NCBI RefSeq assembly: GCF_001591805.1
Contig: NZ_BCVP01000003.1
Span: 186,001 to 250,000 of the forward strand
Direction: 5' to 3'
DNA: 64,000 nt
DNA from: Neobacillus novalis NBRC 102450
GTDB lineage: Bacteria > Bacillota > Bacilli > Bacillales > Cytobacillaceae
Positions within the stretch are counted from its first letter, which is position 1, and every line of letters starts with the position of its first letter. Position numbers and translations under genes: made by a program. The notes below the pieces were generated by a model. That model did no database searches. It worked only from the letters and a program-made list of their open reading frames with translations, and was not told the DNA's origin. Positions 41,981 to 50,900 of the stretch are shown here, in pieces.

Positions 41981-42745
41981 CTATTTAACTACTTCTTTAT
42001 GAGATATTTCATTCGAAAGCGGCAATTGCCTTGAACTCGTGATTATTTTATAGGCAAATGCAGCTGCGATTGCTCCAATTATGGGTCCTATAACGTAGAC
42101 AGGGAATTGCGCCCAGTTTATCTTACCACCCAATAAACTATCTGCTAAATAAGGTCCGAAGGTTCTAGCAGGGTTAAATGATGAACCAGTTGAGCCCGCA
42201 GTCATCATGATAATCCCCCCAACCGTTAAACCAATAACGAGCCCTCCCCATTCCCTAGGTGCTCTTGAGTCAACGGCGATCCCCATAATAACAAACATAA
42301 GAATAAACGCCTCAATTGCTTCAATCGCTATCCCTTGCATATAACCGGTCGTGGGTGCAAGTACAGTCGCACCCAAATTCCCTAAAAATACTCCGTCCAT
42401 ACCGAGTACGACTACGATTCCAAAGGCACCAATAACACCCCCGATACACTGTGCAATCAGATACGAGGGTACCTCTTTCCATGGGAAATTCCCAGTTGAA
42501 GCTAAACCCACTGTCACCGCCGGGTTAATATGTGCCCCGGAAACTTTTCCTATTGTATAAATCATAGCAATCACAACAATAGCAAAAGCAAAACCTATTA
42601 CTCCAATATCAGCCAATGTTGTAGACTCATTATTACCAGCCGTAATAATCCCATTAAAAGCTGCTGTTCCAGCACCAATAAGTACTAGTAATGCAGTACC
42701 GATGCATTCAGCAGCACATCGTTTTAACAAACCGGGAGCTTCCAT
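41981..42745 (-). CDS. Aquaporin (MIP family)
   Basis: 254 residues, six membrane helices and two NPA half-helices: SGAHINPAVTVG and SSFNPARTFGP. The second NPA is followed by R-T rather than the R-D usual in glycerol facilitators, favouring water or small neutral solutes. The ATG follows GGAGGTTAACG. It lies 12 bp behind the formaldehyde dehydrogenase-like gene under one sigma-54 promoter, so it may carry that enzyme's substrate or product. Confidence 0.88.
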   Translation of the reverse strand: MEAPGLLKRCAAECIGTALLVLIGAGTAAFNGIITAGNNESTTLADIGVIGFAFAIVVIAMIYTIGKVSGAHINPAVTVGLASTGNFPWKEVPSYLIAQCIGGVIGAFGIVVVLGMDGVFLGNLGATVLAPTTGYMQGIAIEAIEAFILMFVIMGIAVDSRAPREWGGLVIGLTVGGIIMMTAGSTGSSFNPARTFGPYLADSLLGGKINWAQFPVYVIGPIIGAIAAAFAYKIITSSRQLPLSNEISHKEVVK

Positions 42746-42757
42746 CGTTAACCTCCA

Positions 42758-43972
42758 TTATTTAACAAGTCCATGGGGATCAATTACATACTTTCTTGCT
42801 GCTCCTTTATCAAATTCATGGTAGCCCCTTGGTGCTTCATCTAAGGAAATGACGGTTGCATTTACAGCCTTGGCAATCTGCGCCCTTCCACTTAAAATCG
42901 CCGTCATTAAATCACGATGGTATTTCATGACCGGTGTTTGTCCGGTTACAAAAGTGTGCGCCTTTGCCCATCCTAATCCTAGTCGTACTTTCAATGTACC
43001 AATCTTCGCATCCTCATCGATTCCGCCTGGATCACCTGTTACATATAGCCCCGGGATACCGAGACGTCCTCCAGCGCGCGTAACCTGCATAATAGAATTT
43101 AATACAGTTGCTGGTGCTTCCCCTGCATTAGCTCCATGGCCAGATGCTTCAAACCCTACACAGTCAACTGCACAATCCACTTCTGGAACACCTAGGATTT
43201 GTTCAATTTGTTCCCCAAGATCAGGGTGCTCGCGAAGATTTACCGTTTCACAGCCAAAACTTCTAGCTTGTGCAAGGCGCTCGCCATTTAAGTCGCCAAC
43301 AATAACCACAGCCGCGCCTAATAACTGGGCTGAATGTGCTGCCGCCAGCCCCACAGGACCTGCTCCAGCAATATATACAGTCGAACCTGGTTTAACACCT
43401 GCACTTACTGCCCCGTGATAGCCTGTTGGAAATATATCAGAGAGCATCGTTAAGTCCTTAATTTTTTCCATTGCTTGATCTTTATCTGGGAATTTTAATA
43501 ATTGAAAATCAGCGTAAGGCACCATAACATATTCCGATTGACCTCCAACCCAGCCTCCCATATCTACATAGCCATACGCTGAGCCAGGACGGTCCGGATT
43601 TACATTTTCACAAATATGAGTGTCCCGCTCTTTACAACTGCGGCAGCGTCCACAAGCAATATTAAACGGGACAGATACAAGATCGCCCTTCTTAATAAAC
43701 TCTACGTCACGTCCAACTTCAATTACTTCTCCAGTTATTTCATGCCCCAATACTAGTCCTGATGGAGCGGTTGTTCGACCCCTTACCATATGCTGGTCGC
43801 TTCCACAAATGTTCGTAGTCACAACCTTTAAGATAACACCGTGATTGCATTTACGGCCAACGTTGAGTGGATTTACCCCTGGCCCATCTCTTAACACTAA
43901 ATCCGGAAAACCAATGTCCTGTACCTCAACTACACCTGGCCCCATATAAGCCACTGCTCTGTTACCTGCCAT
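42758..43972 (-). CDS. fdhA: Zinc-dependent, glutathione-independent formaldehyde dehydrogenase-like enzyme
   Basis: 404 residues, medium-chain dehydrogenase. Catalytic zinc ligands in TNICGSDQHM and GHEITGEV; structural zinc Cys in CGRCRSCKERDTHIC; NAD Rossmann loop IAGAGPVGLAAAHS. The internal insertion DCVGFEASGHGANAGEA is characteristic of the Pseudomonas putida FdhA group, which oxidises formaldehyde with tightly bound NAD. First gene of the sigma-54-controlled pair with the aquaporin. Other aldehydes or alcohols are possible substrates. Confidence 0.85.
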   Translation of the reverse strand: MAGNRAVAYMGPGVVEVQDIGFPDLVLRDGPGVNPLNVGRKCNHGVILKVVTTNICGSDQHMVRGRTTAPSGLVLGHEITGEVIEVGRDVEFIKKGDLVSVPFNIACGRCRSCKERDTHICENVNPDRPGSAYGYVDMGGWVGGQSEYVMVPYADFQLLKFPDKDQAMEKIKDLTMLSDIFPTGYHGAVSAGVKPGSTVYIAGAGPVGLAAAHSAQLLGAAVVIVGDLNGERLAQARSFGCETVNLREHPDLGEQIEQILGVPEVDCAVDCVGFEASGHGANAGEAPATVLNSIMQVTRAGGRLGIPGLYVTGDPGGIDEDAKIGTLKVRLGLGWAKAHTFVTGQTPVMKYHRDLMTAILSGRAQIAKAVNATVISLDEAPRGYHEFDKGAARKYVIDPHGLVK

Positions 43973-44028
43973 CTTTCAATTCCTCCCCATATTAAAAAAT
44001 ACGTATAGGTGTTTCAATCTAATTAATA

Positions 44029-44044
44029 TGCAATATTTGTGCCA
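44029..44044 (-). promoter_or_regulatory. Perfect sigma-54 (-24/-12) promoter of the fdhA-aquaporin operon
   Basis: Minus strand: TGGCAC, AAATA, TTGCA, an exact TGGCAC-N5-TTGCA, about 57 bp before the fdhA start. The divergent gene encodes a sigma-54 activator, so the two belong together. Confidence 0.93.
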
Positions 44045-44081
44045 TTCACAAATCCCTTGGTAATCGGCTTTCATGATTTAG

Positions 44082-44105
44082 AACAATCGTGTTTTGTTTC
44101 AAACA
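44082..44105. promoter_or_regulatory. Candidate upstream activator sites
   Basis: Two adjacent palindromes, AACA-ATCG-TGTT (44082-44093) and TGTTT-C-AAACA (44095-44105), 38-61 bp upstream of the -24 element. They share TGTT/AACA half-sites and suit an enhancer of the divergent activator, though closer than usual for one. Confidence 0.5.
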
Positions 44106-44225
44106 TGAGCAGAAGATGTCCTATTTTAATACAAAGTAGAAAATATTCTAAACAGTTGGATAAATCCGGAATAATAGTATAATAGATATGAATATGTGTG
44201 TTTTTTAAAGGAGGTAAAGAATTTG

Positions 44226-45983
44226 ATGTCATCTGTAAATCTATCAGATCAAATAAAGGTAATTGATTCCTCTTGGAAACGTTGTCATAGTTTAGGACTT
44301 TCACCCACTGGCCCTATTAACAATCTCCTTTTAACAGGAAAGGATTTGCAAACTGTACTAAAGGAGAATGAGTATTTGATTAAACATACCACCTCCATTT
44401 TAGAAAAGCTCTATCCTTCCATTCATTCTAGTGAGCTTGTTACAGTAATAGTTGACCGAAATGGAACAATCGTACATAAAATAGGTAAATTGGAAATTGA
44501 AGAATCCCTTGACTATATGTCTGTTGGCTCAAATTGGTCCGAAGAAATAAAGGGAACAAATGCCATTGGGCTGGCAATTCATGAAAAAAAACCTATAATA
44601 ACCCACGCTGAACACCACTTCTATGTTAAAAATCACTTTCTTACATGTGCAGCAAGTCCCATCTATTCTCCAACTAGAGAGGTTATCGGTGCCGTTAATA
44701 TTAGTGCAAGAAAAGAACTATTTCATCCATTTATGATTTCCTTAACGAGTATCATTGCTGAAGCTGTGCAGAATCGGCTGCTTTTGGAACAAGCAAACCA
44801 TGAAAAGGTCTTAGCATTAAAAGAAATTAATCATACTGCTAACTTGTACACTTTTCCGCTTCTAACCCTTGATCACGAAAAAAGAATCCTTCGTGCAAAT
44901 CAACATGCACGCCATCTCTTAGGGGAGGATTGTATTGGAAAGGAGTTTCAAGCTAAGCAGGGTCATTCGATTGATATCCTATCCGATCAATCAAAAAAAG
45001 TATTTCGGTCCGTTATTTCCTTGCATACAACTAATAAAAAAGGTCCTCAAGTCAATAATCTTTACACAATCTCTGATATCATCGGTTCCTGTGAAAAAAT
45101 AGTATGGATAAGAAAAATGGTTAATAAAGCGGCCTTAACTGACTACCCGATCATCATTTATGGAGAAAGTGGAACCGGCAAGGAATTAATAGCACAATCG
45201 TTACATACTGCCGGGTCACGTAAAAGGAAACCATTTATCGCGGTAAATTGTAGTGCAATACCTGAAAATTTGATTGAAAGTGAATTATTTGGCTACGAAC
45301 GAGGTGCCTTTACAGGTGCAAATCGGGATGGGGCACCCGGAAAATTTGAGGCGGCAGACGGCGGAACAATATTCCTTGATGAAATCGGGGATATGCCTTT
45401 GAAGGCTCAAGCGGCTTTGCTCCGCGTTTTGCAGGAGAAAACAGTGACACGTATTGGTGGAGTTGAAGTCAAACGCATCGACACTAGAGTGATCGCTGCA
45501 ACGAATAAAAATTTGCGCGAGGAAGTCCAATCAGGACGATTTAGAGAGGATTTATACTACCGATTGAAAGGCATTATTATTACACCTCCAGCACTTCGTA
45601 ATAGATCCGACATAATCGAATTATCGGAACATTTGATAACAAAATTGGATAATCCAACTGTTCGTTTATCTGAAGAAGCAAAGCAGAAGCTTGTTTCCTA
45701 TCGTTGGCCGGGAAACATCCGGGAACTTAATAGCATTCTAATGCAAGCCTCTTTTTTTGCAGAAGGAAATGAAATAAAGGCTGAAGATTTACACTTTGTA
45801 AGTGAGTATGAACAGCAGACCGATTCAGAAGAGAAAACACCCATTACACTTATTAACGCAGAGATAGATGTAATCAAACGAGCTTTATATTCTGTAGAAT
45901 GGAACATAAGTAAAGCAGCAGATATTCTAAAAATTAGCCGCAATACATTATATCTAAAGATCAAAAAATATAATTTGCATTAA
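44226..45983 (+). CDS. Sigma-54-dependent transcriptional activator (AcoR-like)
   Basis: 585 residues from the ATG at 44226; a TTG one codon earlier has better spacing from AAAGGAGG and may be used. N-terminal GAF-type sensor (~50-190: NWSEEIKGTNAIGLAIHE is the AcoR-type signature), a PAS-like linker, then the AAA+ domain with Walker A GESGTGKE, sigma-54 contact loop GAFTGA and Walker B GGTIFLDEIGD. A Fis-type HTH ends it (ISKAADILKISRNTLYLK). It should activate the divergent fdhA promoter on binding a small metabolite, perhaps an aldehyde or alcohol. Confidence 0.9.
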   Translation: MSSVNLSDQIKVIDSSWKRCHSLGLSPTGPINNLLLTGKDLQTVLKENEYLIKHTTSILEKLYPSIHSSELVTVIVDRNGTIVHKIGKLEIEESLDYMSVGSNWSEEIKGTNAIGLAIHEKKPIITHAEHHFYVKNHFLTCAASPIYSPTREVIGAVNISARKELFHPFMISLTSIIAEAVQNRLLLEQANHEKVLALKEINHTANLYTFPLLTLDHEKRILRANQHARHLLGEDCIGKEFQAKQGHSIDILSDQSKKVFRSVISLHTTNKKGPQVNNLYTISDIIGSCEKIVWIRKMVNKAALTDYPIIIYGESGTGKELIAQSLHTAGSRKRKPFIAVNCSAIPENLIESELFGYERGAFTGANRDGAPGKFEAADGGTIFLDEIGDMPLKAQAALLRVLQEKTVTRIGGVEVKRIDTRVIAATNKNLREEVQSGRFREDLYYRLKGIIITPPALRNRSDIIELSEHLITKLDNPTVRLSEEAKQKLVSYRWPGNIRELNSILMQASFFAEGNEIKAEDLHFVSEYEQQTDSEEKTPITLINAEIDVIKRALYSVEWNISKAADILKISRNTLYLKIKKYNLH

Positions 45984-46016
45984 TAGTGAATCAATAGTTT
46001 CCTATACAAAGAAAAA

Positions 46017-46043
46017 ATCCTAACATCGCTAAGATGTTAGGAT
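46017..46043. terminator. Bidirectional terminator between the sigma-54 activator and tRNA-Val
   Basis: ATCCTAACATC-GCTAA-GATGTTAGGAT, a perfect 11-bp stem with TTTTC on the plus side and TTTTTTCTTTG on the minus side, so it can end both the activator and the tRNA transcripts. Confidence 0.85.
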
Positions 46044-46049
46044 TTTCGA

Positions 46050-46121
46050 TGACCTGTGAGGGATTCGAACCCACGACCCCTTCCCTGTCAAGGAAGTGCT
46101 CTCCCACTGAGCTAACAAGTC
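46050..46121 (-). tRNA. tRNA-Val, anticodon GAC
   Basis: 72 bases without encoded CCA. Acceptor stem GACTTGT/ACAGGTC, D arm with TTAGCTCAGTGGGAGAGC, anticodon stem CTTCC/GGAAG around loop TTGACAG (anticodon GAC), T arm GTGGGTTCGAATCCC. All arms pair. It is a single tRNA gene, and not tRNA-Sec. Confidence 0.95.
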
Positions 46122-46258
46122 GAATTTAAATTAACTACATATCTTATTATATTTAAATTCACATGAATGTCAATAGTTTTATTATCTTGCATAGTTGAAG
46201 TGTTAAAGTATAAGCAAGAAAAATAACCAGAACATATATTTTACTTTCATCGAATAAA

Positions 46259-46270
46259 GAACGAATGTTC
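46259..46270. promoter_or_regulatory. LexA (SOS) box overlapping a promoter
   Basis: GAAC-GAAT-GTTC with a G after it, matching the Bacillus consensus CGAAC-N4-GTTCG except for the first base. A TATAAT -10 box begins four bases later (46274), so bound LexA would block transcription of the small gene at 46310. Confidence 0.8.
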
Positions 46271-46309
46271 GGATATAATAATATTATAAAAAAGAAAGGA
46301 GGAATTAGC

Positions 46310-46534
46310 ATGGATGGGCTATTTATCCGTTCGATTGAAGAAAATATTCCATTAGAAATGATTTATCTTGCCGAAAACCAGGAGTTATCACAGAGGAAAT
46401 TGATTGTGATGGAAGCGAATGAGGAATATATTCGTGCCTTTTGTCTGCTTCGAAAACAGATCCGCACCTTTAAGCGGAAGAACATTTTATCAATCATGCC
46501 CGAAACCCGTTCAAAAAGGCGATACCTTCACTAA
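46310..46534 (+). CDS. Small WYL-like protein, probably SOS-induced
   Basis: 74 residues from the ATG at 46310, which has GAAAGGAGGAATTAGC upstream. The run IPLEMIYLAENQELSQRKLI and YIRAFCLLRKQIRTFKRKNI resembles a minimal WYL domain (ligand or nucleic-acid sensor) without any HTH. It stands alone behind a LexA box. Function unknown; a regulator of a DNA-damage enzyme is one idea. Confidence 0.68.
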   Translation: MDGLFIRSIEENIPLEMIYLAENQELSQRKLIVMEANEEYIRAFCLLRKQIRTFKRKNILSIMPETRSKRRYLH

Positions 46535-46644
46535 GCTCCTTTTTTCTTAATTCCCCCAACCTTACTTCCTATTGGTAAAAGCATTTCTAATTAAGATATG
46601 ATAAAATGCAGTTGTATTAATCGAAATATTGGGGGTTTTGTCGT

Positions 46645-47367
46645 ATGGAGTTTCCAAAAGGCACAATTAAAGAACTTACCTTTCAAAGCGTTGAGCTTGG
46701 GGAAGAAATGCAGCTCCTTGTGTATCTGCCTGCAAACTTTTCGCCGTTATATAAATACTCGCTGTTAATCGCACAGGATGGCCGCGATTATTTCCAGCTT
46801 GGCCGAATTGGTCGTGTAGCAGATGAGTTTCTTTCTGAAAGGGAAATTGAAAATTTAATCATTGTTGGGGTACCCTATAAGGATGTGGAGGACCGTCGCA
46901 GGAAATACCATCCTAATGGAGCACAGAACCCAAAATACATTCGTTTCCTTGCCCATGAATTAGTTCCTTTTCTTGATAGAGAGTATCCCACTTATCAAAT
47001 GGGTTCGACGAGGGCACTTATTGGCGACTCTCTGGCCGCAACCGTCTCATTAATGACGGCGATTCAATACCCGCACACATTTGGAAAAGTGCTGCTGCAG
47101 TCGCCTTATATCGACGGCCAAGTAATGGAGTTAATAAGATGCTTTTCTGAAGCACAGCTTTTAGAAATTTATCATGTCATTGGCAATCAAGAAACGGAAG
47201 TACGCATGACTAACGGAAAAGTGAGTGATTTCCTTAACCCAAACCGCGAACTATCAAAAGCGATTTCAGAAAAACCTTTTACCTATTTTTATGAAGAATT
47301 TAACGGAAATCATACTTGGACATACTGGCAGCCAGATTTAAGACGAGCACTTAAAATGTTATTTTAG
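46645..47367 (+). CDS. yjcH: Esterase-fold protein YjcH
   Basis: 240 residues, same as B. subtilis YjcH. Esterase D/IroE-like alpha/beta-hydrolase: PANFSPLYKYSLLIAQDGRD, nucleophile region in RALIGDSLAATVSL (G-D-S-L-A) and late His in EFNGNHTWTYWQ. Likely cytoplasmic esterase of unknown substrate. Starts the conserved yjcH-yjcG-yjcF order. Confidence 0.85.
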   Translation: MEFPKGTIKELTFQSVELGEEMQLLVYLPANFSPLYKYSLLIAQDGRDYFQLGRIGRVADEFLSEREIENLIIVGVPYKDVEDRRRKYHPNGAQNPKYIRFLAHELVPFLDREYPTYQMGSTRALIGDSLAATVSLMTAIQYPHTFGKVLLQSPYIDGQVMELIRCFSEAQLLEIYHVIGNQETEVRMTNGKVSDFLNPNRELSKAISEKPFTYFYEEFNGNHTWTYWQPDLRRALKMLF

Positions 47368-47431
47368 GCTTACAACTATAGTCACAAGTTACATAAGAGT
47401 GATTTAAGTTATTTAATATATTTTGAAAATT

Positions 47432-47440
47432 TGCTATAAT
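47432..47440 (+). promoter_or_regulatory. Extended -10 promoter for yjcG
   Basis: TGCTATAAT, an extended -10 box (TG-N-TATAAT) 67 bp before yjcG, so no strong -35 is needed. Confidence 0.6.
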
Positions 47441-47506
47441 AGCAGGAAGGCTTTTTATGAGTATTGTTTTCCAAGAAAATAATTTAATATAAACGGAGGT
47501 AAACCT

Positions 47507-48019
47507 ATGAAATTTGGAGTTGTTATTTTCCCGTCAAAAAAGCTTCAAGACTTGGTGAATTCTTATCGCAAACGCTATGATCCGCATTATGCCCTAATTC
47601 CTCCACACCTCACGTTAAAGAATGCCTTTGAAGCAACAGAAGAGGATGCGAAGGATTTAGCAGACAAATTACGGCAAATCGCTAGAAATACGAATCCATT
47701 CTCATTAAAGACTTCTAAAATCAGCTCGTTTCAACCTGTAAATAATGTCATCTATTTCAAAGTAGACAAAACGGAAGAACTTGCAGCCCTAAATTCCCAA
47801 GTTAATCAAGAATTTAGCGAACAAAACCCAGATTATGCCTTTGTTCCGCATATTACGATTGGTCAAAAGCTTTCCAATGACGAGCACTCAGATGTCTTTG
47901 GTTCACTAAGTATGACTAAACTTGATCATGAAGAAACAATTGACCGCTTCCACCTTCTATATCAATTAGAAAATGGTTCTTGGACCGTTTATGAAACATT
48001 TCGCCTTGGAAAGGAATAG
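47507..48019 (+). CDS. yjcG: 2H phosphoesterase family protein YjcG
   Basis: 170 residues. Two H-x-T-x motifs mark the 2'-5' RNA ligase / 2H phosphoesterase fold: PPHLTLK (about 42-48) and PHITIGQ (about 120). B. subtilis YjcG has the same length and crystal fold; the substrate is unknown. The start follows ACGGAGGTAAACCT. yjcF follows after 6 bp. Confidence 0.9.
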   Translation: MKFGVVIFPSKKLQDLVNSYRKRYDPHYALIPPHLTLKNAFEATEEDAKDLADKLRQIARNTNPFSLKTSKISSFQPVNNVIYFKVDKTEELAALNSQVNQEFSEQNPDYAFVPHITIGQKLSNDEHSDVFGSLSMTKLDHEETIDRFHLLYQLENGSWTVYETFRLGKE

Positions 48020-48025
48020 GATTAC

Positions 48026-48454
48026 GTGATAGTAAAGGTTGTAGAAAATCAAAAACAGCTTGAAGATGCTTATTCTATAAGAAAAATAGTTTTCGTGGGG
48101 GAGCAAAACGTCCCGCTTGAAGAGGAAATCGATCAATACGAAAATGAAGCCGCCCATTTTGTCCTATATCTAGAAAATGCTCCTATCGGTGCTGGCAGAT
48201 TCCGTGTAGTCGATGGTTACGGGAAAGTTGAACGCATCTGTGTATTAAAAGAAGCAAGAAAGACGGGTGCCGGGAAGTCGATTATGAATGCAATTGAGAA
48301 CTACGCCCAGACACTAGCGTTACAAAAATTAAAGCTTAATGCCCAGACCCATGCTATTCCCTTCTATGCAGGACTTGGTTACGAGGTCGTCTCAGAGGAG
48401 TTTCTGGATGCAGGAATTCCTCATAAAACAATGATAAAAGAAATTAAAACTTAA
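48026..48454 (+). CDS. yjcF: GNAT acetyltransferase YjcF
   Basis: 142 residues, GTG start after AAGGAATAGGATTAC. Acetyl-CoA loop in VERICVLKEARKTGAGKSIM; compact GNAT of the ElaA/YjcF group (FVGEQNVPLEEEIDQYE). Co-transcribed with yjcG. Acceptor unknown. Confidence 0.87.
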   Translation: MIVKVVENQKQLEDAYSIRKIVFVGEQNVPLEEEIDQYENEAAHFVLYLENAPIGAGRFRVVDGYGKVERICVLKEARKTGAGKSIMNAIENYAQTLALQKLKLNAQTHAIPFYAGLGYEVVSEEFLDAGIPHKTMIKEIKT

Positions 48455-48456
48455 AA

Positions 48457-48488
48457 GAAGCACTTGCCGTTGACCCGGCAAGTGCTTC
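48457..48488 (+). terminator. Terminator after yjcF
   Basis: GAAGCACTTGCCG-TTGACC-CGGCAAGTGCTTC, 13-bp perfect stem, then TTTATCTTT. Confidence 0.92.
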
Positions 48489-48577
48489 TTTATCTTTCCG
48501 GTTAAAAAAACTTTCGGATACCGGCTTGTTTTGTTATGATTGAACATGTCTTATTAGCGAAATAGAGGTTTAATAAT

Positions 48578-50878
48578 ATGAAAACAGCTTTCTTTCAACA
48601 TCAAAATATTGTTCTTGACAACTTAACTCGGGCACAGTATCAAAAAATCTTTCTTGCAGGGAAAAATGGTGAACTCCACTGCACTGTGTGCGCCGAGAAG
48701 GTTCGTTTGTTTCTGGGAATTAACGAGCGCCCCTATTTTTTTCATACCCATGCACCTGAAAAATATTGCCCTGAGCCTGCTGTACCTATAATTATCGAGG
48801 AGTCAGCAACCTTTAGCATGCAGAACGGATTTAAACTGCCAAAAGGCAGAACGATTACAGAGAGCCTCAAAAGTGTTGAACCATTCAGACCATCAAAAAC
48901 GATTGAATACACGATTCCATTTAAACAGGTAACAGTAGGCAGTCAGCAAAAACGACCGCCCTATCTCATAGAACTAGCGGATAGTGGAGTTGTCCTCGAT
49001 GGAAGCCAATCAACTGCTGTCCTGGATACAGAAGGATCAGTATTAGTCCTTGCCGGTGCGGGGAGCGGTAAAACAAGAGTGTTAACTGTACGAACAGCCG
49101 TTATGATCAATGTTAATCAGATTGATCCTCGTTCGATTATGCTTGTTACCTTCACGTCAAAAGCTGCTGCTGAAATGAAGGATCGTTTGCTCTCCTATCC
49201 ACAAATGAAACGAGAAAAGATCCAACAACTTGTTACGGGTACGTTTCATAGTATTTTTTATCGGATTCTCATGTTTCATGATGGTGCCAATTGGTCTGCT
49301 AACAAATTATTGAAAAAGGAATGGCAGCGGGATAAAATCCTCAAAGAAGCTGGTAAAGAGCTCGACCTATCTGAAAAAGAATTTGCCTTTGATCTGGCGC
49401 TGCAGCAAATTGGTTTTTGGAAAAACTCACTCCAGATGCCAAACGAAGTGAGACCCACATCTGAGTGGGAAGAAAAAGCAGTATTTTTATATAAAAAATA
49501 TGAGGAATATAAGCATCAAGAAGGTCTTTTTGACTTTGATGACATGCTGCTTGGCTGTTATAGGCTATTGAACTCATCCCCTGACCTGCTTGCACACTAT
49601 CAGGACCGCTTTCACTATTTTTTAATTGATGAATTTCAGGATGTAAACAAAGTTCAATATGAGCTCATCAAGCTCCTATCAGGAAAGCATAAAAACGTTT
49701 GTGCTGTCGGTGATGATGACCAAGCGATTTATTCGTTCCGAGGCAGTGACCCGAGTTATTTGCTGGAATTTGAAAAAGACTTCCCGGCTGCCAAATTGGT
49801 CATTCTTGAACAAAATTACCGTTCCTCACATGAAATTGTCGCCGCATCTAATCAAATGATTGCTGCAAATAAAGTCAGAAGAATGAAGCGAATGAAAGCA
49901 CAATTTTCATCGGCCTCGCCTCCGGTCTTATTCTTTCCCTATGATGAAGAGGAAGAAGCAACGATGATTGTCACAGATATTCAGGAACGAATTTCAAACG
50001 GGGAAAATCCTTCCGACTTTGCAATTCTTTATCGGACTAACGCTGGCTCCCGTGCCATTTTTGAGCGCTTAGCCAGTTCAAATCTTCCTTTTAAAATCGA
50101 TCAAGATGCCGAAAGCTTTTATCAGCGGTATATTGTTAGAAGTGCTCTCTCTTTTCTAAAGGTAAGCTTGAATGAAGATGACCCGCAAGCATTATCCGAT
50201 ATCCTGCCATTCTTATTTTTAAAGCAAGCGGTATTGAAAGAATTAAAAGCGCAGAGTATCCTGAAAGACTGCAGTTTTCTTGAGGCATTATCACACTTAA
50301 AAACGGCACATGCCTTTCAAGAAAAAAAATTAAAAAAGGCTGTGACGCTAATTAGGGGATTAAAGCATTTGTCCCCACTAACAGCGATTGAGAAGATTGA
50401 AAAAGACCTTGGTTTTCTTGATTTTCTTAAGAAGCGAGGGAACGAATCAAGCAAGCTCGAAAAAGGATCGGACGACCTTAAGGACTTAAAAGTGGCCGCA
50501 AAGAGCTTTGATACCATCGAGGCATTGTTGGCACATTCCGAGCATATGTCAGCAATGAACAAAGAAATAAAGAATTTAAGTAAGCATTTTCTGGATGCAA
50601 TCAGTCTAAGTACCATCCACCGGGCTAAAGGACTTGAATATAAAACGGTTTATATAATTGGGACTGTCGATGGCAGCCTGCCCCATGACTTTGCCTTAGA
50701 AGCGCATCGAAACGGTGATTTCACTGCTCTTGAAGAAGAGCGAAGATTATTTTACGTTGCGATGACGCGCGCGCGGGATCAGCTTTTTATCTCAGTACCG
50801 CAACAGAGGCGAGGTAAAAAGGCAAATCAGTCACGGTTTTTAGTTCCACTAAATAAAAAGAAGAAGACCGATTCCTAA
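48578..50878 (+). CDS. yjcD: UvrD/Rep-family DNA helicase YjcD
   Basis: 766 residues. An unusual N-terminal ~130 residues with a Cys/His set (CTVCAEKV, HTHAPEKYC) that may bind zinc precedes the superfamily 1A helicase core: Walker A LAGAGSGKTRVL, motif Ia TFTSKAAAEMK, motif II FLIDEFQDVN, motif III GDDDQAIYSFRGSD, motif IV EQNYRSS, motif V STIHRAKGLEY and motif VI VAMTRARDQL. All motifs are intact, so it should unwind DNA in repair. Matches B. subtilis YjcD in length and location. Confidence 0.9.
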   Translation: MKTAFFQHQNIVLDNLTRAQYQKIFLAGKNGELHCTVCAEKVRLFLGINERPYFFHTHAPEKYCPEPAVPIIIEESATFSMQNGFKLPKGRTITESLKSVEPFRPSKTIEYTIPFKQVTVGSQQKRPPYLIELADSGVVLDGSQSTAVLDTEGSVLVLAGAGSGKTRVLTVRTAVMINVNQIDPRSIMLVTFTSKAAAEMKDRLLSYPQMKREKIQQLVTGTFHSIFYRILMFHDGANWSANKLLKKEWQRDKILKEAGKELDLSEKEFAFDLALQQIGFWKNSLQMPNEVRPTSEWEEKAVFLYKKYEEYKHQEGLFDFDDMLLGCYRLLNSSPDLLAHYQDRFHYFLIDEFQDVNKVQYELIKLLSGKHKNVCAVGDDDQAIYSFRGSDPSYLLEFEKDFPAAKLVILEQNYRSSHEIVAASNQMIAANKVRRMKRMKAQFSSASPPVLFFPYDEEEEATMIVTDIQERISNGENPSDFAILYRTNAGSRAIFERLASSNLPFKIDQDAESFYQRYIVRSALSFLKVSLNEDDPQALSDILPFLFLKQAVLKELKAQSILKDCSFLEALSHLKTAHAFQEKKLKKAVTLIRGLKHLSPLTAIEKIEKDLGFLDFLKKRGNESSKLEKGSDDLKDLKVAAKSFDTIEALLAHSEHMSAMNKEIKNLSKHFLDAISLSTIHRAKGLEYKTVYIIGTVDGSLPHDFALEAHRNGDFTALEEERRLFYVAMTRARDQLFISVPQQRRGKKANQSRFLVPLNKKKKTDS

Positions 50879-50897
50879 TGCAGGAGTTGGTCTTCTT
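50861..50897. terminator. Terminator spanning the yjcD stop codon
   Basis: AAGAAGACC and GGTCTTCTT arms, with an inner TCCT/AGGA pair, followed by TTTTTTAC. The stop codon lies within the loop side. Also stops the convergent spoVIF transcript from the other side. Confidence 0.75.
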
Positions 50898-50900
50898 TTT

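Noticed and set aside
42849..43418. 189-codon frame opposite to fdhA
   Set aside because: Antisense shadow of a well-conserved dehydrogenase, composition unlike a protein, no ribosome site.
46050..46121. Possible tRNA-Sec supporting the selenoprotein
   Set aside because: Anticodon is GAC and the arms have ordinary length; it is tRNA-Val.
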